A stretch of 37,521 nt of DNA from DASQWC01 sp035640475 (GTDB lineage: Bacteria; Actinomycetota; JAICYB01). The stretch's first letter is position 1, and every line of letters starts with the position of its first letter. Where the stretch lies: positions 1-37,521 of the forward strand of contig DASQWC010000125.1 in assembly GCA_035640475.1 (NCBI GenBank). The letters are read 5' to 3'. The position numbers and the translations under genes were made by a program. The notes beneath the pieces were generated by a model, which was not told the DNA's origin, ran no database searches, and worked only from the letters and a program-made list of their open reading frames with translations. Positions 7,926 to 17,201 of the stretch are shown here, one piece after another.

Positions 7926-9215
7926 ATGGGCAAACTTTTCGGCACCGACGGTATCCGCGGCACTGCGGGCGTCGACCTGACGACCGATCTGGTCGCTCGG
8001 GTCGGGCGGGCCCTTGCGGCTCTCTGCGAATCGGAGCGGCCGCGGATCGTCGTCGGACGTGACACGCGCGTCTCCGGACCGGCGTTCGAGGAAGCGTTCG
8101 TCGGTGGGGTTACATCCGGCGGCGGCGACGTCCTTCTCGCCGGGATCATGCCGACGGCGGGTGTTGCCTTCTTGACGGCCGAGCTGAACGCCGACGCCGG
8201 CGTCGTCGTCTCCGCATCCCACAATCCGCCGGACCACAACGGCGTCAAGATCTTCGGGGCCGGTGGCTGGAAGCTCTCGGCATCAGACGAAGACCGAATC
8301 GAGCGCACGGTCGACTCCGCCGCAACGCCGGGCGGGGGCAACGTCGAGACGATCAATGACGCAGCCGGACGCTACCTCGACCACCTCACCAGGGACGGAC
8401 GTGCGGATCTGAGCGGGATGAACGTCGTGATCGATTGCGCCAACGGCGCGGCGAGCTCGTTCGCGCCGGTTGCGTTCGAACGGCTCGGTGCGGACGTCGT
8501 GGCCTTGCACGCGGAAGGAGACGGCTCTCGCATCAACGACGGCTGCGGCGCACTTCATCCCGACGTCGTTGCGAAAGTCGCAAAGGAACGGAATGCGATC
8601 GGCATCACGCTCGACGGCGATGCGGACCGCGTGCTGCTCGTCGACGAGACGGGGACGATCGTCGACGGAGACGGAATCATCGCGCTTCTCGCCGAGCACA
8701 TGAGCGCCGAAGGCGTCGTCGTGACCGTCATGTCCAATCAGGCGCTCCGCCGTTGGTGCGAACGAGCGGCGATCAGGGTTGTCGAAACACCGGTGGGGGA
8801 CCGGCACGTTCTCAACGCGCTGCGCGAGACGGGTCTCTTGCTCGGCGGCGAGCAGGCGGGCCACATCGCCCGGCTCGATCAAATGACGACCGGCGACGGC
8901 ATCCTCATCGGTCTGGATGTGTGCGGATCGGTTGCCGCGAGCGGCGGGCGCCTCGCCGACGTCGTCCCGTTCCGCCCGCTTCCTCAGGTGCTCATCAACG
9001 TGCCCGTTGCGAAGTCCAACGGTCTCGATCGTTCAGCGCACGTGCGCGACGCGATCGCGGAGGCCGAGCGCAAGCTCGGGCGGGACGGTCGCGTGCTCGT
9101 TCGGCCGTCCGGAACGGAGCCGCTTGTCAGGGTGATGGTCGAGGCTCCGGATGCAGCGGTCGCCGGCGAGCTGGCCGAGATCGTCGCCGATGCGGTGCGG
9201 CGGGGGGCTCACTAG
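7926..9215 (+). CDS. glmM: Phosphoglucosamine mutase GlmM
   Basis: GlmM (429 aa) isomerises glucosamine-6-P to glucosamine-1-P on the way to UDP-GlcNAc for peptidoglycan. The start LFGTDGIRG, the phosphoserine loop SASHNPPDHNG with catalytic S98, the metal loop DGDADR and the phosphate-binding RPSGTEPLVRVMVEA near the C-terminus are all intact. The protein is slightly shorter than the usual about 445 residues. A GlmS-like gene begins 2 bp after the stop, so both steps of glucosamine phosphate synthesis are probably coupled here. The 64-bp gap upstream shows no convincing promoter. Confidence 0.95.
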   Translation: MGKLFGTDGIRGTAGVDLTTDLVARVGRALAALCESERPRIVVGRDTRVSGPAFEEAFVGGVTSGGGDVLLAGIMPTAGVAFLTAELNADAGVVVSASHNPPDHNGVKIFGAGGWKLSASDEDRIERTVDSAATPGGGNVETINDAAGRYLDHLTRDGRADLSGMNVVIDCANGAASSFAPVAFERLGADVVALHAEGDGSRINDGCGALHPDVVAKVAKERNAIGITLDGDADRVLLVDETGTIVDGDGIIALLAEHMSAEGVVVTVMSNQALRRWCERAAIRVVETPVGDRHVLNALRETGLLLGGEQAGHIARLDQMTTGDGILIGLDVCGSVAASGGRLADVVPFRPLPQVLINVPVAKSNGLDRSAHVRDAIAEAERKLGRDGRVLVRPSGTEPLVRVMVEAPDAAVAGELAEIVADAVRRGAH

Positions 9216-9217
9216 AC

Positions 9218-12200
9218 ATGTGCGGAATCGTCGGCGTTCTCGAAGCGGAGCCGGGACGCGAGACCCCGGCTCTCGGTGAGGTTGTTGCGTGCCTCGAGCG
9301 AGCGCACGAGCTGCTCCCCTTCGTCGTCGGCGCCGAGGACTTGGCCGAACGGCTCAAGTCTTGCGCGAACAGCGTCGAGGCGGCCGACGCGTTGCTGCGC
9401 GGGGTCCCCGGTGTGCTTTGCCTCGCCGGAGATCCGACCTCGACCGTGCTCGTGGGGGCGCAGCTCGACGCGATCTGGTCGGCGACGGAGAGCCTCGAGT
9501 CGTCACTCGATGCATCGGCGGCCGCGGACGAGACGCTCGAGCCGGTCAACGCGGCGATCATCAGGCTGAAGGACGCGATCTGGGCCACCCGCAACGACCG
9601 TCTTCCAACGGCTGAGGCGGCACTCGATCTCGCGGGCCGCGAGGCATCCCCGAGCGCTCTGACCGCTTTCGCGCAGATTCAGATCGCGCTGTCCGCGATC
9701 GACCGTCTGGAGGTTCGGGGCCGCGATTCCGCCGGACTCGCCGTCATGGTCCGCGGTCACGGGCTCGCGCTCGACTCGGCCGCCGTCCGCGAGCTGTGGA
9801 CGACGCGCGCCGACGATCCGCTGTTGCGCTCGATGGCCGTCCGGGAAGACGCCGGCTATCTGTGCTTCGTCTACAAGGCCGCCGCAGAGATCGGTGAGCT
9901 CGGCGATAACACGCGCTCGATTCGCGACGCGATCCGGACCGACCCGCTGCTGCACATGGCCCTGGCGTCCTCGAACGCGCGTGCGGTCGTGCTCGGGCAC
10001 ACACGGTGGGCGAGCGTCGGAATGATCTCCGAGTCGAATGCCCACCCACTCGCGAGCGACGAGGGGCCGCTGGTGCTCGGCGCCCTCAACGGCGATATCG
10101 ACAACCACGTCGACGTCAGCGCCGCCGAGGATCTGCGGGTGCCGCTCGAGATCACGACGGACGCGAAGATCATTCCGATGCTGATGTCGCGCCGGCTCGC
10201 CGAAGGCGTCGACGCGACCGAGGCGTTCCGCCGAACGGTTTTGTCCTTCGAGGGGTCTGTCGCGATCGCCGCGATCGCACCGGGAGCCGGCGACAAGCTC
10301 TTCCTCGCGATCCGCGGGAGCGGCCAAGGCCTGTACGTCGGGCTCGCCGACGGCGCGTTCATCGTGTCGAGCGAGCCGTACGGGCTCGTCGAGCAAGCGA
10401 CCGCCTATCTGCGCCTGGACGGCGAGTCGCTCACCGACTCAGGCAGCGCGTCGTCGCGAGGACAAATCGTCGTTCTCGATCGCGCGGCAGCCGGCACGAT
10501 CGACGGCATCAAGCGCTACGGCTACGACGGCACCGAGCTGCCTGTGAGCGCCGTCGAGCTGCACCGCGCCGAGATCACTACTCGCGACATCGACCGCGGC
10601 CACTATCCGCACTTCTTGCTGAAGGAGCTCCACGAGGCTCCTCGCTCGTTCCGGAAGACGCTGCGGGGCAAGCTCCTCACCGACGCCGAACCTCGGGTCG
10701 TCCTGCGTTCCGAGACGCTTCCGGACCGCCTTCGCGAACAGTTGCGCACAGGAAAGATCCGCAACGTCATCGTGACCGGCCAGGGCACCGCCGCCGTTGC
10801 CGGGCTCGCCGTCGCGGAAGCCATCCGCGGCGCGCTGGAGCCGGCTCCCATCGCGGTCGAGGCGCTGGCCGCGCCCGAGCTGTCCGGCTTCGGTATCCGG
10901 GACGACATGTCGGACACGCTGCTTGTTGCCATCAGCCAGTCCGGAACGACCACCGATACCAACCGAACGGTCGAGGTTGCGCGGGCGCGCGGCGCGACCG
11001 TCATCGCGATTGTCAACCGGCGACAAAGCGATCTCGTCGACAGGGCCGACGGCGTGCTGTACACGTCCGACGGCCGGGACGTCGAGATGGCCGTTCCGTC
11101 GACAAAGGCCTTCTACGCGCAAGTCGCCGCCGGTTTCCTGCTCGCGGCGGCGATCGTGCAAGACGTCGCCGGCGCCAACGGTGTCGATACGGGCGTGCTG
11201 CGCGCGCTCCAGGAGCTTCCCGGTGCGATGGAGCAGGTCATCGCGAAGCGCGACGAGATTGCCGAGATCGCGCGGCGCCACGCGCCCTTCCGCCGCGACT
11301 GGGCAGTCGTCGGCAACGGCGCCAACCGCGTTGCCGCGGAGGAAGTTCGCATCAAGCTTTCCGAGCTTTGCTACAAGTCCGTTTCCTGCGATGTCACCGA
11401 AGAGAAGAAGCACATCGATCTGTCGGCCGAGCCGCTGATTTTTGTGTGCGCCGCCGGCCTGCACGGCTCGAATGCGGAAGACGTCGGCAAGGAAATCACC
11501 TACTTCCGCGCGCACAAGGCTGCTCCGATCGTCGTCGCCGGAGAGGGCGAAGGACGGTACGATGCGGCGCTCGACGTCATCTGGGTTCCCTCGCTGCACC
11601 CGAAGGTCGCCTTCGTGCTTTCGGCGATGGCCGGACACCTCTTCGGGTACGAATCCGCGCTCGCGATCGACGCGCAGGCGCGTCCCCTGCGCGAGTCTCG
11701 CGCGGCCGTCGAGGCAGCGAGCGAAACAACAACGAACGGACACGATGCTGCGCTGGTGCTCGACCGCGTGCGGCCCAACCTTCGTCCGATCGCGTCGAGA
11801 TTCCAGGAGGGGCTGCGCGCGGGCGCATACAACGGTCATCTCTCGCCGAGCACGGCCGTCCGCGTCGCGTCGCTCCTCCGGTACGCGACCGGCGTGACGC
11901 CGCTCGATTCGTTCCAGGTCGAGTTCGGCAAGACCGGTACTCCGTTCGAGGTGCTCGAGGACCTCATGGAAGCGCTCACGATCGGCATCGACGAGCTGAC
12001 GCGCCCGATCGACGCGATCAGGCACCAGGCGAAGACCGTCACGGTCGGCATCACCCGGGCCGAGGAGACGCTGCTGCAGGTTGCTCTCGTCCGAGAGGTG
12101 CTGGCGTCCGGTGTTCCGCGGGACCGGCTCTCGTACGGGACGCTGCGCACGTTGTCATCGCTCGACCCCGCGATAGAACAGGTCACCGGCTACACGCACT

Positions 12201-12628
12201 ACGCAATCGAGGGCGATATCGAAGCCGACGCGCAAGTTCGCGTGCTGGATCGAGGCGGGATCGCGCGCGACATTCCGTCACGAACGGAGCGCGACCCAAG
12301 ACTGCGCGGCACGAAGCACCGCGTCGCCATCGATCGCGAAGTGCTCGTCACGCGCGGTCACGACGGCCGAACGCTCATCATCGTGCCGGAGGTCAAGGGG
12401 GCCGACGTCACGGGCATCGCGCTCATGCACGTGCGCTTCCGGGACCGGCTCCCGTCCGATGTCATGCGCGGAGTCCTACAGGGGTACCGCAACCGGTACT
12501 CGGCTCTCAGGGACATCGTCACGGAGACCGAGCCGACATTCAGGGACGACCTCCTCGGCGAGATCCCGGTCGTCGACCTGCTGATCGCTTCGATTCAAGC
12601 GCTCGCCGAGCGGTGGCAGACAACGTGA
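9218..12628 (+). CDS. Oversized GlmS-like protein: glutamine amidotransferase plus two SIS domains and about 300 extra C-terminal residues
   Basis: This 1136-aa protein starts MCGIVGVL, giving the Ntn nucleophile Cys2. Other GlmS glutaminase motifs follow: GRDSAG (168-173), GHTRWAS (260-266), NAHP (274-277), oxyanion Asn-Gly (291-292) and TTDAKII with D315. The isomerase half keeps SQSGTTTDT (573-581) and, in the second SIS domain, E709, K713, E716 and H732, matching E481, K485, E488 and H504 of E. coli GlmS. Ordinary GlmS is about 610 aa. Here about 140 residues are inserted after residue 12, about 50 more before GHTRWA, and about 300 follow the normal end (near 832). It probably makes glucosamine-6-P, given glmM next door, but regulation or substrate may differ. 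Confidence 0.85.
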   Translation: MCGIVGVLEAEPGRETPALGEVVACLERAHELLPFVVGAEDLAERLKSCANSVEAADALLRGVPGVLCLAGDPTSTVLVGAQLDAIWSATESLESSLDASAAADETLEPVNAAIIRLKDAIWATRNDRLPTAEAALDLAGREASPSALTAFAQIQIALSAIDRLEVRGRDSAGLAVMVRGHGLALDSAAVRELWTTRADDPLLRSMAVREDAGYLCFVYKAAAEIGELGDNTRSIRDAIRTDPLLHMALASSNARAVVLGHTRWASVGMISESNAHPLASDEGPLVLGALNGDIDNHVDVSAAEDLRVPLEITTDAKIIPMLMSRRLAEGVDATEAFRRTVLSFEGSVAIAAIAPGAGDKLFLAIRGSGQGLYVGLADGAFIVSSEPYGLVEQATAYLRLDGESLTDSGSASSRGQIVVLDRAAAGTIDGIKRYGYDGTELPVSAVELHRAEITTRDIDRGHYPHFLLKELHEAPRSFRKTLRGKLLTDAEPRVVLRSETLPDRLREQLRTGKIRNVIVTGQGTAAVAGLAVAEAIRGALEPAPIAVEALAAPELSGFGIRDDMSDTLLVAISQSGTTTDTNRTVEVARARGATVIAIVNRRQSDLVDRADGVLYTSDGRDVEMAVPSTKAFYAQVAAGFLLAAAIVQDVAGANGVDTGVLRALQELPGAMEQVIAKRDEIAEIARRHAPFRRDWAVVGNGANRVAAEEVRIKLSELCYKSVSCDVTEEKKHIDLSAEPLIFVCAAGLHGSNAEDVGKEITYFRAHKAAPIVVAGEGEGRYDAALDVIWVPSLHPKVAFVLSAMAGHLFGYESALAIDAQARPLRESRAAVEAASETTTNGHDAALVLDRVRPNLRPIASRFQEGLRAGAYNGHLSPSTAVRVASLLRYATGVTPLDSFQVEFGKTGTPFEVLEDLMEALTIGIDELTRPIDAIRHQAKTVTVGITRAEETLLQVALVREVLASGVPRDRLSYGTLRTLSSLDPAIEQVTGYTHYAIEGDIEADAQVRVLDRGGIARDIPSRTERDPRLRGTKHRVAIDREVLVTRGHDGRTLIIVPEVKGADVTGIALMHVRFRDRLPSDVMRGVLQGYRNRYSALRDIVTETEPTFRDDLLGEIPVVDLLIASIQALAERWQTT

Positions 12629-12963
12629 TCAAGGGCGTCGGTGTCGACGCGGTTCCGATCGCTCGCATGCGGCTCGCGCTCGAGCGGACTCCGAACCTCG
12701 CCGGTCGTGTCTTCACATCGCATGAGCTCGAGACGGCTTCGACCCGTGCGTCGCGTGATGCCTCGCTCGCCGCCCGCTTCGCCGCAAAAGAGGCGTGCCG
12801 GAAGGCACTGCGAGCAACACTCGCATGGAAGTCGGTCGAGGTCGTCGCCGACGGCCGTGTCCCGACGCTGCGCGTCGCCGGTCACGACGACGTCCGGTTC
12901 CATATATCACTCACGCACACAGACGACGTCGCCGTCGCGGTCGTCGTCGCCGAGGGCGACTAG
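12625..12963 (+). CDS. acpS: Holo-[acyl-carrier-protein] synthase
   Basis: AcpS (112 aa) transfers 4'-phosphopantetheine from CoA to acyl carrier protein. IKGVGVDAVPIARM carries the Mg-binding Asp of the family. RFAAKEACRKAL is the second signature with the Mg-binding Glu, and HISLTHTDDVAVAVVVAE closes the fold. The GTG at 12625 overlaps the upstream stop by four bases (GTGA). An in-frame GTG at 12613 would add four residues. It is slightly shorter than the usual 120-125 aa. The order acpS-nnr-alr is common in Actinobacteria and Firmicutes. Confidence 0.92.
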   Translation: MIKGVGVDAVPIARMRLALERTPNLAGRVFTSHELETASTRASRDASLAARFAAKEACRKALRATLAWKSVEVVADGRVPTLRVAGHDDVRFHISLTHTDDVAVAVVVAEGD

Positions 12964-12975
12964 GGGACGACCGGG

Positions 12976-12981
12976 TAGCGT
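12976..12981 (+). promoter_or_regulatory. Leaderless-type -10 box (TAGCGT) for nnr
   Basis: TAGCGT fits TANNNT and ends exactly 6 nt before the nnr ATG, the spacing expected for transcription starting at the A of the start codon. No Shine-Dalgarno is seen. The gap after acpS is only 24 bp. Confidence 0.5.
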
Positions 12982-12987
12982 AAAGGC

Positions 12988-14559
12988 ATGGAACCGGTTC
13001 TCACGCCGGACGAAATGCGCGCGGCCGATGCCGCGACGATCGAGGGCGGTGTTCCCGGCAGCGAGCTCATGGATCGCGCCGCGCACGCATGCGCGGTCGT
13101 TGCACTGCGCATGATGGGCGGCGCCTACGGAAAGCGTGTGGTCGTCGTTGCCGGCAAGGGAAACAACGGCGGCGACGGAATTGCGTGCGCGCGGCACCTG
13201 GCCGTTGCCGGAGCGAGCCCGACCGTGTTTTTGCTGGACGAGCCGTCCGGAGATGCCGCGCATCACCTCGAACTCGTTCGGACGACCGCCGGGCGCAGCC
13301 GCGTTCGGCTCGAACCGTGGTCGGCGTCCGCATTCGAGCGGGCGGCCGACCGGGCGGACCTCATCGTCGATGCGCTTCTCGGGACGGGTTTTTCCGGTGC
13401 GCCACGCTACGAAGTCGCCGAAGCGATCGCCGCCATCAACGCGGCGGACGGACCGGTGCTCGCGGTGGACATCCCGTCCGGGGTGTCTGGTGGCGACGGA
13501 GGGGTCCCCGAGGACGCTGTCGCCGCCGACGTCACGGTCGCCATCCAGGCACTCAAGATCGGACACGTCGTCACGCCCGGCGCGTTCCAATGCGGACGCA
13601 TCGACGTCGCCGACGTCGGCATCACCATCGATGCCCACAGCGTGCTCATGCCGCTGCCGGCCGAGGTGTGGGCAGCGCTGCCTCCCTCCGAACCGGACAC
13701 GCACAAGTACCGCGTCGGCGCCCTCGCCGTGCTCGCCGGCTCATCCGGCATGACCGGTGCCGCCGTTCTGACCGCCCTCGGCGCGATCAGGGCCGGCGCC
13801 GGGCTCGTCATCCTCGGCGTGCCGTCCTCCACGCTCGAAGTCTTCGAGACGACCGTGACCGAAGCGATCAAGGTGCCGCTTCCGGAGGTCGAGGGACGCC
13901 TCGACCCGAAGGCCGTCGACGAGCTCGGCGACCGGCTGGACCGGTGCCGCGCGCTGGCCGTCGGCCCCGGCCTCGGCCGCGGTCCGCATGCGGTCGGTGT
14001 CGTGCGCCGCGCTCTTGACGTCGCGCTGCCGCTCGTTGTCGACGGCGACGGGCTGTGGGCGCTGGGCGAGATCCTTCGCGACGAAGCGGAAGTGTTGCGC
14101 GAGCGTCCGCACCCGGCCGTTCTGACTCCGCACGCCGGAGAGTTCGGTTATCTCGGCGGCGACGGCGAGGCCGCGGACAGAGTTGCCGCAGTGCGGGACC
14201 TCGCGGCCCGGCTCGGCGCCGTTGTTCACCTCAAGGGACGGCGCGCGCTGACGGCATCGGCCGACGGAACCGTATGGGTGAACACGAGCGGGAACCCGGG
14301 ACTCGCGACGGGCGGGACCGGCGACGTGCTCACCGGCGTCGTGTCGTCGCTCGTCGCCCAAGGTGCACCGGTCGCCGATGCGACGTGGGCCGGGGCGTAC
14401 CTGCACGGCCTCGCCGGCGACATCGCGGCCGCACGCATTGGACGACGCTCACTGGCCGCACGCGACGTTCCCGACGCGCTCCCGGCCGCTTTCCGCGACG
14501 TGAGCCGGGCGGGACGACCCACGGGCACGATCCGCACCGTCGCCGAACCCGCGACGTGA
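12988..14559 (+). CDS. nnr: Bifunctional NAD(P)HX epimerase/dehydratase
   Basis: This 523-aa fusion repairs hydrated NAD(P)H. The N-terminal YjeF_N domain (about 1-215) epimerises R- to S-NAD(P)HX and shows LTPDEMRAADAATIE and the GKGNNGGDG loop. The C-terminal YjeF_C/CARKD domain (about 225-510) is the ADP- or ATP-dependent dehydratase, with LTPHAGEFGYL and NPGLATGGTGDVLTG. Length matches the family. The stop is interlocked with the GTG of alr. The ATG start is supported by a TANNNT box 6 nt upstream. Confidence 0.93.
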   Translation: MEPVLTPDEMRAADAATIEGGVPGSELMDRAAHACAVVALRMMGGAYGKRVVVVAGKGNNGGDGIACARHLAVAGASPTVFLLDEPSGDAAHHLELVRTTAGRSRVRLEPWSASAFERAADRADLIVDALLGTGFSGAPRYEVAEAIAAINAADGPVLAVDIPSGVSGGDGGVPEDAVAADVTVAIQALKIGHVVTPGAFQCGRIDVADVGITIDAHSVLMPLPAEVWAALPPSEPDTHKYRVGALAVLAGSSGMTGAAVLTALGAIRAGAGLVILGVPSSTLEVFETTVTEAIKVPLPEVEGRLDPKAVDELGDRLDRCRALAVGPGLGRGPHAVGVVRRALDVALPLVVDGDGLWALGEILRDEAEVLRERPHPAVLTPHAGEFGYLGGDGEAADRVAAVRDLAARLGAVVHLKGRRALTASADGTVWVNTSGNPGLATGGTGDVLTGVVSSLVAQGAPVADATWAGAYLHGLAGDIAAARIGRRSLAARDVPDALPAAFRDVSRAGRPTGTIRTVAEPAT

Positions 14560-15674
14560 CACAGTATCGCCCGACCCTGGCGGAGATCGATCTCGGAGCG
14601 ATCCGAGAAAACGTCGGCGCGCTCGGGGAATTCGTCGCTCCAAACGTGGAACGGCTCGCCGTCGTGAAAGCCAATGCGTACGGGCACGGCGATGTCGAGG
14701 TCGCGCGCGCGTGTCTCGACGCCGGAGCTACAAGACTCGGTGTCGCGCTGGTCGAGGAGGGGGTCCGGCTCCGCGAAGCCGGCATCGACGCGCCGATTCT
14801 CGTGCTGATCGAGGCCATCGCCGACGCGGCAAAGCAGATCGTCTCGTCGGCGCTCACGCCGAGCGTCTCGTCGTCCATGGCCGCGGATGTTCTGAACGAG
14901 GCAGCATCGGTCGCCGGCAAGCGGCTCCCGGTGCACGTCTGCGTCGATACCGGCATGCACCGTGAAGGGGCTCCCTTCGAGGCGGGTCTGCGTCTCGTCG
15001 AGCACGTGGCGCGCCTGGAATCACTGGAGCTCGAAGGGCTATGGAGCCACTTCGCGCTGGGCGAGCAAGACGCTCATCCATTCACGGGGCGCCAGGTCGA
15101 GCTCTTCGCCGATCTCTGCGCTTCCGTCGAGCGGAAGGGGATCGACGTCGCGGTGCGCCACCTCACGAGCTCGGCCGGGATCGTCCTGTATCCGGAATCG
15201 CATTACGACATGGTGCGCATGGGAATCATGCTCTACGGCCTGTACCCGCACGCATCGTTAGCGTCGCGTATCACGCTCCGGCCGGCGATGCGGCTCGTCT
15301 CCGCCGTCGGGATGACGCGGCGGGTTCCCGCCGGAGAAGGAGTCTCGTACGGACTCACCTGGGCGCCCGACACGGACACGACCATTGCGACGGTACCGAT
15401 CGGATACGGCGACGGATACGCGCGACTGTTGTCGAATCGCGCCTCGGTTCTCGTCGATGGACGACGACGCCGGATAGCCGGACGCGTGACGATGGACCAG
15501 ATCCTGGTGGACTGCGGTGATGCGGACGTCGCCGCCGGCGATGAGGTCGTCCTCATCGGACGGCAGGGCGACGAAGAGATCACGGCCGACGATATCGCAA
15601 GCGAGATCGGCACGATCAACTACGAGGTCGTTTGTGCTCTCGGCCCTCGCGTGCCTCGGACCTACGTCCAGTGA
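14556..15674 (+). CDS. alr: Alanine racemase
   Basis: Alr (372 aa) interconverts L- and D-alanine for peptidoglycan using PLP. The PLP lysine is K38 in VVKANAYGHG, and the opposite catalytic tyrosine is Y265 in GVSYGLTW. TSSAGIVL and GYGDGYARLLSN are further family motifs. GTG at 14556 overlaps the nnr stop (GTGA). The open frame upstream is a shadow of nnr. With glmM and the GlmS-like gene nearby, this stretch is enriched in peptidoglycan precursor genes. Confidence 0.95.
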   Translation: MTQYRPTLAEIDLGAIRENVGALGEFVAPNVERLAVVKANAYGHGDVEVARACLDAGATRLGVALVEEGVRLREAGIDAPILVLIEAIADAAKQIVSSALTPSVSSSMAADVLNEAASVAGKRLPVHVCVDTGMHREGAPFEAGLRLVEHVARLESLELEGLWSHFALGEQDAHPFTGRQVELFADLCASVERKGIDVAVRHLTSSAGIVLYPESHYDMVRMGIMLYGLYPHASLASRITLRPAMRLVSAVGMTRRVPAGEGVSYGLTWAPDTDTTIATVPIGYGDGYARLLSNRASVLVDGRRRRIAGRVTMDQILVDCGDADVAAGDEVVLIGRQGDEEITADDIASEIGTINYEVVCALGPRVPRTYVQ

Positions 15675-16114
15675 TCCGCAGGATCGTCGGCGCGTTGGCG
15701 ATCGCGTTGCTCGGTGTGTCGTGCGCTGGAGAGGCGTCGAACATCTCCGGCGACCTCCGCAACGTCGGGCCGGTCACCGTGACGTTCAAGGTCGAGCCGG
15801 CGCGCGTACGCGTCGGTCAGTCGGTCCGCTTCACCTTCAGGCTCGTCAACAATGCTGGAAAGGACGAGCAACTGACGTTTCCGACTGGGCAGCACTACGA
15901 CTTCTGGGCGACGCGAGGGACGACGGAGTCGTGGCGCTGGTCGGAGGGCCGCGTATTCATCCAAACCATCACGCGCGAGACCATCACGCCGCAGAGCAGC
16001 CTGACGCTGTCGGAGTTCTGGAAACCGGAGCGGGCGGGTGAATACATCGCGCACGGACGCCTGACCGCGAGCGGTTACGAGCGTGAGCTCACCGGGAAGC
16101 TGGTTGTCGAATGA
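15671..16114 (+). CDS. Lipoprotein with a BsuPI-like (intracellular proteinase inhibitor type) domain
   Basis: This 147-aa protein starts at GTG 15671, overlapping the alr stop by four bases. Residues 1-17 form a lipoprotein signal ending in LLGVSC, with C17 as likely lipidated cysteine. The mature part has a beta-rich domain with VRVGQSVRFTFRLVNNAG, then TFPTGQHYDFWA, a WRWS segment and TLSEFWKPERAGEY. This pattern resembles the BsuPI family (PF12690), named for a Bacillus protease inhibitor, but inhibition here is unproven. A perfect 9-bp hairpin straddles the stop codon and may end the transcript. Confidence 0.72.
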   Translation: MIRRIVGALAIALLGVSCAGEASNISGDLRNVGPVTVTFKVEPARVRVGQSVRFTFRLVNNAGKDEQLTFPTGQHYDFWATRGTTESWRWSEGRVFIQTITRETITPQSSLTLSEFWKPERAGEYIAHGRLTASGYERELTGKLVVE

Positions 16115-16128
16115 GTGTGCTCATTCGA
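16107..16128 (+). terminator. Hairpin straddling the lipoprotein stop codon
   Basis: A perfect 9-bp inverted repeat, TCGAATGAG at 16107-16115 and CTCATTCGA at 16120-16128, encloses a 4-nt loop. The TGA stop of the lipoprotein gene is inside the left arm. There is no T-run, so it may be an intrinsic-terminator variant of the kind proposed for Actinobacteria, or an mRNA-stabilising stem. Confidence 0.45.
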
Positions 16129-16163
16129 AGCGCGGGGGGTCCGGGGGGCGCAGCGCCCCCGGT
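16129..16163 (+). repeat. GC-rich palindromic repeat, short copy
   Basis: This stretch contains G6 runs and a CCGGGGGGCG / CGCCCCCGG stem-loop with one bulged base. Its reverse complement matches about 33961-33988 with only two mismatches over 28 bp, so the two belong to one dispersed repeat family in opposite orientation. It fills the gap before the next gene. Confidence 0.6.
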
Positions 16164-16166
16164 ACA

Positions 16167-17201
16167 GTGAATAAGCGGCGAACACTCCTCGGTGCCGCGG
16201 CGCTCGCGGCCGGCACCGTGGCCGGTGTCGCGCTGGAGGAAGTGCTGTACCGGCGCGTGTTGCGCCGTCCGGATCCGGAGTCCAACGAGCCGATCGGCAA
16301 GACCCCCGGGGCAACGCTGTGGGTCGAAGCCTTCGACGGCACGAGGATCCACGCGCGCGCATACGGACCGGCCGATGCACCGCTCACGCTCGTGATGGCG
16401 CACGGCGCCATCGAGACCCACACGATCTGGCACTACCAAGTTCGCGATCTGCTCGCGGACGGACGCTACCGGATGATTGCGTACGACGCTCGCGGTCACG
16501 GCGCCTCGGGCCCCGCACGGGGGCCGAAGGGCGACACGCCGTTCACCGAGTACGCGATGTGCCGCGACATGGTCTCGGTCGTCCGGCAGGCGACCTCCGG
16601 TCCCGCTCTGCTGGTCGGGCACTCGATGGGCGGCATGACGATCCAGGCGCTCTGGCAGCACGGCGAGATCAAGCACATCGCCGACCGCGTGCGCGCGATC
16701 GTGCTCACGAACACGAGCTACACCGCCGACCTGCGCGGCTGGCGCGGCAAAGGGAGTGTCGGAGAGCGTGCGTTCGAACGGATCGAGGACGTGATTCAGC
16801 GCATTCCGAGACCGCACAGACTGGTCGAGCGCGTTCGTCCCGGCTTGAGCGACCTCACGCTGCTCATCGGCCGGGCCGTCTACGGCAAGGACCCGTCGCT
16901 GCGGCACATCACGACGAGTGTGCGCATGTACCAGCAAGCGGCGTCGGAGACACTGGCCGCTTTCGTCGATCTCGCTCACTTCGATGCGTACACGGCGCTT
17001 GGGCTGATCGACGTCCCGGCGCTGATCATCGCCGGCACGCGCGACCTGATCACACCGGCGTGGCACTCCGAAGAGATCGCCGCTCGGGTCCCCAGCTCCG
17101 AGCTCGTCATGCTGGAGGACTGCGGACACACATCCCCGTTCGAGCGCCATGACGAAGTCTCCGCGCACCTGCGGAAGTTCGCCGAACGAGCTCTCTCGTG
17201 A
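16167..17201 (+). CDS. Alpha/beta hydrolase with N-terminal membrane anchor
   Basis: The GTG at 16167 gives a 344-aa protein starting MNKRRTLLGAAALAAGTVAG, a signal-anchor-like hydrophobic segment. The frame is open further upstream through the GC-rich repeat, but that part is unlikely to be coding. The hydrolase domain shows VMAHGAIETHTIW (oxyanion region), the nucleophile elbow GHSMGG, an acid in GTRDLITP and a histidine in CGHTSPFERH, so the Ser-Asp-His triad is complete. Substrate is unknown; esterase, lipase or epoxide-hydrolase-like roles are all possible. The stop overlaps the GTG of the next gene. Confidence 0.85.
   Translation: MNKRRTLLGAAALAAGTVAGVALEEVLYRRVLRRPDPESNEPIGKTPGATLWVEAFDGTRIHARAYGPADAPLTLVMAHGAIETHTIWHYQVRDLLADGRYRMIAYDARGHGASGPARGPKGDTPFTEYAMCRDMVSVVRQATSGPALLVGHSMGGMTIQALWQHGEIKHIADRVRAIVLTNTSYTADLRGWRGKGSVGERAFERIEDVIQRIPRPHRLVERVRPGLSDLTLLIGRAVYGKDPSLRHITTSVRMYQQAASETLAAFVDLAHFDAYTALGLIDVPALIIAGTRDLITPAWHSEEIAARVPSSELVMLEDCGHTSPFERHDEVSAHLRKFAERALS

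Noticed and set aside
8435..9217. Long N-terminal extension open in frame with the GlmS-like gene
   Set aside because: It is Arg-rich shadow coding opposite the frame of glmM. The true start is the ATG at 9218, giving the required Cys2 nucleophile.
10006..12624. Very long open frame running into acpS
   Set aside because: It is low-complexity and Arg-rich, overlapping the GlmS-like gene in another frame. Only the acpS end is real.
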